This document shows positions 57,756 through 64,000 of a stretch of DNA of 64,000 nucleotides, one piece after another. This DNA comes from Calvatia gigantea. Its lineage: Eukaryota; Basidiomycota; Agaricomycetes; Agaricales; Lycoperdaceae. The position numbers and the translations under genes were made by a program. How positions within the stretch are numbered: the first letter of the stretch is position 1; each line of letters begins with the position of its first letter. Under the pieces are notes generated by a model. It ran no database searches and was not told the origin of the DNA. It was given only the letters and a program-made list of their open reading frames with translations. The stretch spans positions 2,108,001 through 2,172,000 of the forward strand of contig JACAAK010000012.1 of the NCBI GenBank assembly GCA_025093985.1. Direction: 5' to 3'.

Positions 57756-59396
57756 ATGCTCGCTGCCGCCCTTCTAATAGCAGCATTCAATACGGTATCA
57801 AGTGCGCCTGTCGTACCATCAGCAACCAACTTCGATCCACCCACACCTCTCACCATACTTGGTCGTGACCTTCCCACCTGTCTTAATGTAGCACGCTACC
57901 GAACTCTTCAAGACATCTTATGGAGCTGCCTAGCTACTATATTCGCTTGTACCTGGATAGCGGTCCACCCAAACGTCCCTGATCCGCACCACTCAGGATG
58001 GACAAACTTCAAGCAAAGACTGATGATTATGGTCTACGCAACTTTGGCCCCTGAGTGTGTCACCATGTGGGCTTTGAGGCAGCGTGTTGGAGCAGCTCGA
58101 CATGCAAGGAAGTACAATCAGAAATTCTATTCCGGCAGTGAGTACCTCGTTTAACGCTCATGGACCAACCTCCGAGGCTGAGGTAGCATAATTTGCACAG
58201 TGGAACCAACAACACATTCTATCTTCTGGTACATCAAGGATTGGTTTCGTGATCGAATAGATGAAGAACCGGATGGGCTCTGGACAGTGACGCATGGCTT
58301 CCTTCTCGAGATGCGTGGCTTGGTGCAGGACACAGGCGAGGTTATTAGAGAAGTTGATAATATTTCAAAGTGCCTCGACATCACCGAAGATGAAATCTGC
58401 GACAAAAGTAAAGGCGACTTTCTCACCAAGCTCCTCGTCGTTTTCCAGACAACCTGGTTTATATTCCAGTGCCTCGCGCGTTGGATATCCAGACTTCCGG
58501 TCACCCAGTTGGAAATTATTACCCTCGCGTTCGCCTTTCTCAACATCATCACGTACGCCCTATGGTGGTACAAACCACAGAATATTTACGTTCTGGTTCC
58601 GATTCACCGGTATATCAAAAAACCCAATCCACCCGTCACAGAGGGGCCGCAGATAGGTCAAAGAAAAGAGAGAGCAAAATCTGAGGGACGTGACATCCCA
58701 AACAGGCCGGTGGGGCCCAGAGAACGTGCCCGCCACGGAGAGCGTGTGTTGCTATTGGGACCAGGGCCTCCGAAATCACCGGCTCACATTTGGGACGACT
58801 GGAGGAACCGTTGGGTTGCGTGGGACTTGAAGCAGTCGATAGAAAATTTGGAGTTATCTATGCGCGTTTGGGTGTTCACCCTTTCTGATTCTCAGAACTG
58901 GAAACGGTACGGCCTGAAGTGCTTACGGTTTATTGCAAAGCCCATCGAACCGCTCATGGTGATGGTGGACGGTGGAGGTGGCGCGGTCATGTCAAAAACG
59001 TTTTACTCGTCCGGGCGAGGACTTGACAACTGGAAAGCCTCTTGTTCGATCGGCGTCATCGCCGTGGTGTTCGGTGGTCTACATTTGATCCCAGCATGGT
59101 CGTCGTTCCCCTCCTCTCAGGAGAAAGTCCTATGGCAGCTTTCTGCATTCTGGATAACCATAGAGCCGCCTCTTCTGTTATGCATCAGTCTTTTCTTGCA
59201 GGTGGATCTTCAGGACTTTGGGGAGAAATTTTTGTTTCGTTTGAGGTTATCAATGTTTTCTATCGTGTTGATCGGCGGCTTGTTATATGTCCTCGCCCGC
59301 CTCGTACTTGTTTTTATTGCTTTAACAGCCCTTCGAGACCTTCCCCAAGGCGCATATCGTGGTATTGAATGGACGACATTTTTGCCACACTTTTAA
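57756..59396 (+). CDS. Multi-pass membrane protein, family M1 copy 3 (intact)
   Basis: Exon 1 is 57,756-58,137 and exon 2 58,201-59,396, joined by a 63-base intron (GTGAGT donor, TTGCACAG acceptor); the total encodes 525 residues. ATG 57,756 (TTCACCATGC) opens a typical signal peptide ending SSAPVV. Shared motifs are WIAVHPNVPDP, SKGDFLTKLLVVFQTTWFIF, LPVTQLEIITLAFAFLNI and a C-terminal pair of membrane helices before LRDLPQGAY. Compared with copies 1 and 2 it has an extra basic, Arg-rich linker (about 58,630-58,850). It is the most diverged copy and on the opposite strand. Function unknown. Confidence 0.82.
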
Positions 59397-60770
59397 GACT
59401 TGGCCTAGTGTAGTTGTACTTACCTTGATTGGCCTTTAACTTTCTGCAATTCCTACTACTGGCCGAATACCGTGTTTCTTTAGCGTACGTGACATCTATC
59501 GGCGATCGCACCTTTAGCAGATGCCAAAGATCGGAAAGAGGGTCCTTCAGACTTCAGACCCCAAAACGGGTTAATCGCCTCAGGTGATACTTCAAGCTTC
59601 AGGATTCCCCAATGACCCCTGCGGAAAACGGACTGACTCTATTATGTCCGCAGTCTCGCAACCGCTCTCCAACGGCTGGCCCTTTGTTCAAAGTTGGGGT
59701 GATGTGGTCATCATAGGAGCCATCATAGCCCCAAAAGGATTTCACCAAGGGTAATGACAATATCCGTTGACAGAGACTACTGCATATACGTACAGGGACT
59801 CGAACGTTCGAGAGGCGACATGAAGGGTAACAAACCGTTCTCGTTCCCTGACAACTATGGGATGACGAACATATCTCGGCAGCGTAGGTGAAGAAGTCCA
59901 TAGCTTGGGAAGCCCGGCATTGCTGTGTCAGAGTCCCTGACGGACAAGAAAAGTGTCATCATTCACCATACCCTAATAGTTGCTTGGGTATTGATCATGT
60001 GTGGGAGGTCTGCTGCGGGTTTGCTATGCTTCGGCTGAAAGTATGACGTCAGTAAGTCATGCCCTCATGTTGTTTACCGGGTCAGGGGTCCCGTTACCAG
60101 CTTGCTGTCCAACTGTAGGAGAACGCGCAGATTGCAACATTGAAGTTCAAACAAACGAGCAGTGGGAGGTTTGCTGCGTACTTGCTAGGATTCCTCGTGT
60201 TTGTCCGACGGGCAGGGAGCAATTGGGGTCGCAATCTTAATGTACTGAATTCAAACGATGAGAACGGGGGGTCATCATACTCTTTTATGATAAGAGATTA
60301 TTATGCTTAACAGGAAGCAAATTTTTTTCTGTCACTTTGCGACCGCGGACAGTGGTTACTACGGAGACGCGATGAAACATAGGAGAGTTGTCCTGCGTCA
60401 AGGGAAAGCGTGCTGACGTAGAGGAATCCATGAAATCATGCAAGTGTCAGTTGTGTTGTCGGGGAGACCGAATGTCGAGACGCCAGACACGAACTTCTAG
60501 CGGGATAAGTATCAACCACCGCGCCCTTCCTCGTGTTTGAAAGTTCCGCCATGAACATGAACTTCGAAGTATTCCGTTGCGGGAGCGTGTCAACCGACGT
60601 GCATATGGGCGTGACACCAGAAGGGTTAGCTTTATTCGCCACTTCGTCCATTAATAGGAAGCGCTATAAGAAGAACTTGGCGTTTGGTTGATGAAATACG
60701 GGGTGTCTGATTGTGGTCACTCATCTGCGGAAAACCAAATTGAACGGGAGCAGGTGTCGTCTACAAAGTC
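59397..60770. other. Gene-poor DNA with short direct repeats
   Basis: A motif GTGGGAGGTCTGCTGCG followed by a TTGCTA element at 60,001 recurs with few changes at 60,163 (GTGGGAGGTTTGCTGCG). No coding region is convincing. A block near 60,550-60,620 (TTCGAAGTATTCCG, GCATATGGGCGT) resembles parts of the 60.9 and 61.4 kb repeats. Confidence 0.4.
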
Positions 60771-60774
60771 ACTG

Positions 60775-61235
60775 CGAAATGTGAAGGCAGGTGATGGACA
60801 GGACTGGCAAAGTGATCGCCTTCGTCGGCTGTAAAAGCTGTGCCCGGGTACTGTTCATTGGTCAATACCGCAGAGGAGCATATGGGCGTCCGGATGTATA
60901 TCAAAGTGGGATGTACGGCCGTTGATAACCTTCTTCCCGGGGAGACGCTATGACTTCGAAGTGCCGCAATTTCGCGAAGGAACAATAAGGGATGAAAGAA
61001 AGTCCCCTTCATTGTTGAATCTGTACGAGGTTTTTTAACATGGGCAAAAGTCCGCTCTCCTTCTAGCTCCGTGTGCTCATACCCAGGGGATTGAATGGAG
61101 AACCAAGTGCGATGTTGTCTACATTCCGTACAGCAGAGGTTGTTTCTGGGTTTCATGAGCAAAGCGGTACTCCATAGCCGCATATTTGATGGCTGCCACC
61201 GTGGAGATGCTTGGTAAGACTGCAGGGAATGATGT
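60775..61235. repeat. Direct duplication, unit 1
   Basis: Matches 61,310-61,800 in order through several blocks: GGCGTCCGGAT, TAACCTTCTTCCCG, GACTTCGAAGTG, GAAGGAACAATAA, and a TTCATGAGC block near the end. The units are clearly diverged, so the duplication is old. Minus-strand frames through both units share short peptides, but stops differ; coding is uncertain. Confidence 0.65.
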
Positions 61236-61309
61236 TGGAAGGGGATCACTTATCGAATGGACACGGAAGGGGAGTTGGCGCCGTCTGCGCGAAGTTTACA
61301 GCGGAATGT

Positions 61310-61800
61310 TTGATGCAGAGAGGGGTGATTAGACCGAACTGGCAATACGATCGTCTTTGTGGGTTGTAAGAATCGCGCCCGGAATCGAGGAGCACATGGG
61401 CGTCCGGATATATACTAAAGTGTGGACATACGGCCATTCATAACCTTCTTCCCGAGGAGACTCCATGACTTCGAAGTGTCGTGCTTTCACGAAGGAACAA
61501 TAAACGATCAAACATCGTCTTCTTCATTGCCGAACCTACAAGGATCTTTGACATGGGTGATAAGCTCACCTTTCTGAAGCCCGCTTTTCCTCCAGCTTTG
61601 CGCTCGTGTGTGGTGTGTATCTTCGATCTCCTCGAGCGTTGTTGATGAGCATCCATCGATCCCAGAGAACCGACCAGAGAAACCAAAGTACGAATACACA
61701 TCTACATTTAGTCACTCAGCTTGTTCGTCCGGTAAAGGGCTGCTTCCGGTTTCATGAGCGGCAGTGGTACTTCATGGCCGTACGTAAGTAAGTATATTTG
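61310..61800. repeat. Direct duplication, unit 2
   Basis: The second copy of the unit at 60,775-61,235, with a somewhat longer middle part. The best kept part is about 61,390-61,510. Confidence 0.65.
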
Positions 61801-63690
61801 ATAGCAGTGCACATGGGTGACGGGGCGGGAAGGGGGTGTTCGGCGAAATTTTGCTGGGAATGATTTAATTATGCATTTAAGGTAAAAACGGAACGGATGA
61901 TCGGCGAGTCCGGTCTGTGCAGATTGACGAAAAGGTGATGGGGGTCGTTGAGCTTGCCAATGATTGAATGTTGAGCAGACCCGTACTGAAGTATTTTGCC
62001 GGTGTTGTGTTACGGTTGGGGTTGTGCCAGTGTGACTCTGATCAACTTCAAGCTCCCACCGAAATGTCACTGAGGGTGTGAGTGATGCGGAAAACACTTC
62101 AGAAGAAAAAAAAAAAGTCAGGAATCTCCGGTCCTGTATGAGGCCCAAATGAACACGTTTCTTTTCTCTTTTACGTCAGTCACACACAAAAAAAGCTTTG
62201 TCACGGATGACCGAAACGCCCGGCATATGCGGCGGGTCTTGCGGAGCGATGTGTGATCGTACCTTGTGGTCTAATAAAATACATCCCTCGGGAAATCTGC
62301 CACCTGGGAAAGAAGGCATAAGAGGGAAAGAAGCCCAACTGGGATGCATGATAGTTGCGCAGCGGTATGTATATTTTTGAAAAGGGTGGTTTGACACACA
62401 ATCCGAGTGCCTCGGTCAAAGTCTGAACTTACTTATTTAATGAGTGATCATTGATTGAAAGTAAAGAAATTTTTGAGAAGAGAATCTTAATTACATAGCG
62501 GTGTTTTCGTGTTCCTCGGTTGCCTGGTTGCTTGAGGTGGAAAGGAGCATGTCGTTTGTCTTAATGAGTGGGTGGCATACAGAATTTAATTGCCAGGGTT
62601 CCTGGGAGTGTTGCTTCGTTACCTGCCGGCATGAGTGGAGCAGTACAAACAGAGACACAGAAGGTCATTCACTTGTCTCCTGTCATGCGAAAGATGTGAG
62701 AACAGGGGGGGAGTCATCAAGGTGTGAACGTTCAGACGTTGCACGTTGCACATTTCGTGTACTGTGGACTTTTGTGCGGAAATGAGCAGAGACGGTGGTT
62801 GAGGCCGGGAGGGGGGGGGGGGGCTGGTGTCAGAACGAAACAGTCTTCCATGGGGATGTTCGGAGAAGCGACGCGTAAACATGCTTGTTGATCACGGAAT
62901 CTCATTCGAAGCCTCAGGTTATTGTTAATTAAAAATAGTCATTTTGTTGATGGCGATATGTTTTAAGCACCGCTAGAGGCCGTGATATCTGAAACGGGAA
63001 CAAGATCCTATAGTCTGGTACCAACAGAGGGTACATCATCTGACAATTGCGTGTCAAGGGCTCATGTCGATGTGGAGCGATAGATGTTCCCTTGAACTGT
63101 CTCTTGAGTTACGGGCTTTGGGGGGAGGGGGGGCAGATGACGGGCAAAATGTAGATTATGGCCTTCGGGTGCTGTGCCTGCTAGTGCATCGGAGGTGGTG
63201 GGGTCGGCGGTGGGTGGCCGGAGGTAGTTTGAGCCTGGGACATGGGCTGACAAAGGTAGGAGGTGTCGCCGATCGTGGGATGATAAGGGTTTTAACCCAG
63301 GTTCACGCCAACCCTTGTGTGCTTAAGTATTAAGCCACGGGAATGAAGTTGGTGACACAAGGTAATGTTCAAGCAACGGGGGAGCAACGAAGGGGGAGGA
63401 TGACCGAGGACTATAATATAAGGAGCCGAGCACGGAGATGTGGAGAGCAGGGTAGCCGTGTAGAGGTTGATCTTCAAGCAACGAATGTGATTGGAATGGA
63501 CAGAAGAGATTGAGCGTGAGAAGGGGGAGAGCATAACGTAAATGTTACTAGACCAAATAAGGTAGTGAGTAAGTAGAGAAGTGGTCAAGCCAACGGGAAA
63601 TAGAATTCGTTTTCGGTTGCAGCTTGGCGCTCTCTGACTCTCTCCTCTCTTCCCAACAACCGCAGGACATTTTCCAGTCGCAGGAGAGAC
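61801..63690. other. Gene-poor DNA with long G runs
   Basis: No gene is recognised. Long G tracts lie at about 62,801-62,823 and 63,119-63,132. A TATAATATAAGG sequence at 63,412-63,423 could belong to the promoter of the following gene. Confidence 0.35.
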
Positions 63691-64000
63691 ATGTCAGAAT
63701 GCGGGTCTCCTACTCTTTCACTGCGAATCCTGTCCTCCTTCTCGCGACATGCACGCGATGATTCCGTGCCCACTATTCTTGAAGCATTTCCAGCTCCTCC
63801 TTCACACATTCCTTCCAAACCACCCACTCCCCTCCCACTCTCGCCTCTTCTCACAGGAAACCCTCCGCCCTCCTGTCCACCTTCAGTACCTCTCCCACCA
63901 CTCCCAGGGCCTTCCCGGTTTTCCGACCACGACCTCTTCCTGCTCACCTCTGCGGGTAGTCGTCCCACTTCGAGATATTCAGATGCCAGGCGTGACTCTG
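63691..64000 (+). CDS. N-terminal part of a Pro/Ser-rich protein, runs off the window
   Basis: From ATG 63,691 a frame stays open to the window end (103 codons) with strong coding character. It has Ser/Arg-rich start residues, a long proline-rich stretch (PSKPPTPLPLSPLL, PLPPLPGPSR), a SDHDLFLL motif and a Ser/Arg-rich segment. It lies after a possible splice acceptor (CAACAACCGCAG at about 63,652-63,663), so the true start may be further upstream. Such a proline-rich PGPSR segment followed by an acidic motif is seen in conserved but uncharacterised basidiomycete proteins; I cannot name it. The opposite strand also has a 127-codon frame, which I judge a shadow because of its Gly/Arg composition. 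Confidence 0.55.
   Translation, partial: MSECGSPTLSLRILSSFSRHARDDSVPTILEAFPAPPSHIPSKPPTPLPLSPLLTGNPPPSCPPSVPLPPLPGPSRFSDHDLFLLTSAGSRPTSRYSDARRDS

Noticed and set aside
63585..63968. Minus-strand frame of 127 codons at the right end
   Set aside because: Composition is Gly/Arg/Glu-rich, as expected for the complement of a proline-rich gene; the plus frame from 63,691 has the better coding character.

Overview
The window looks like nuclear DNA from a filamentous basidiomycete, most likely an Agaricomycete. Genes carry many short introns (roughly 50-70 bases) with GT...AG borders. It has fungal-type Ty1/copia and chromodomain Ty3/gypsy elements, a fungal Dgk1-like CTP-dependent diacylglycerol kinase, a fungal-type monoacylglycerol lipase, and two families of multi-pass membrane proteins of the lineage-restricted kind common in Agaricomycetes. 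No species is claimed.

Layout. (1) 0-4.3 kb: an intact membrane-protein gene (family M1, copy 1), a broken dgk1 copy, and a broken thioesterase fragment. (2) 4.9-14.0 kb: copia element A, whose gag is split by about 3 kb of host DNA carrying a family M2 membrane-protein gene on the opposite strand. (3) 14.0-24.0 kb: a chromodomain gypsy element without a visible 5' LTR. Its gag-pol is one frame broken only by in-frame stops, and a second long frame of about 923 codons lies between pol and the 3' LTR. (4) 24.0-32.6 kb: copia element B, degenerate inside but with nearly identical LTRs, cut by two solo LTRs of another family. Recombination between those LTRs inverted 29,765-31,935 and exchanged their target-site duplications. 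(5) 32.6-45.0 kb: two tandem copies of a host unit (M2 gene, spacer, dgk1 copy) and further dgk1 pieces. (6) 45.8-59.4 kb: the gene-rich part, with a monoacylglycerol lipase, M1 copy 2 (frameshifted), dgk1 copy D, divergent ribosomal protein genes uS8 (rps22) and eS17 (rps17), a hot-dog thioesterase, and M1 copy 3. (7) 59.4-63.7 kb: mostly gene-poor DNA with a direct duplication of about 500 bases. (8) 63.7 kb to the end: the start of a proline/serine-rich gene that runs out of the window.

The host units look like one repeating neighbourhood (membrane protein, spacer, dgk1) duplicated several times and then invaded by retrotransposons. The housekeeping genes at 54.5-57 kb appear to be the original anchor of the neighbourhood. 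The copy at 2.6-3.6 kb lacks the two ribosomal protein genes. Single-base insertions cluster at 50.0-55.1 kb, including three in the essential uS8 gene, so some apparent pseudogenes there may be assembly errors. All statements come from reading the sequence; no database search or alignment program was run.
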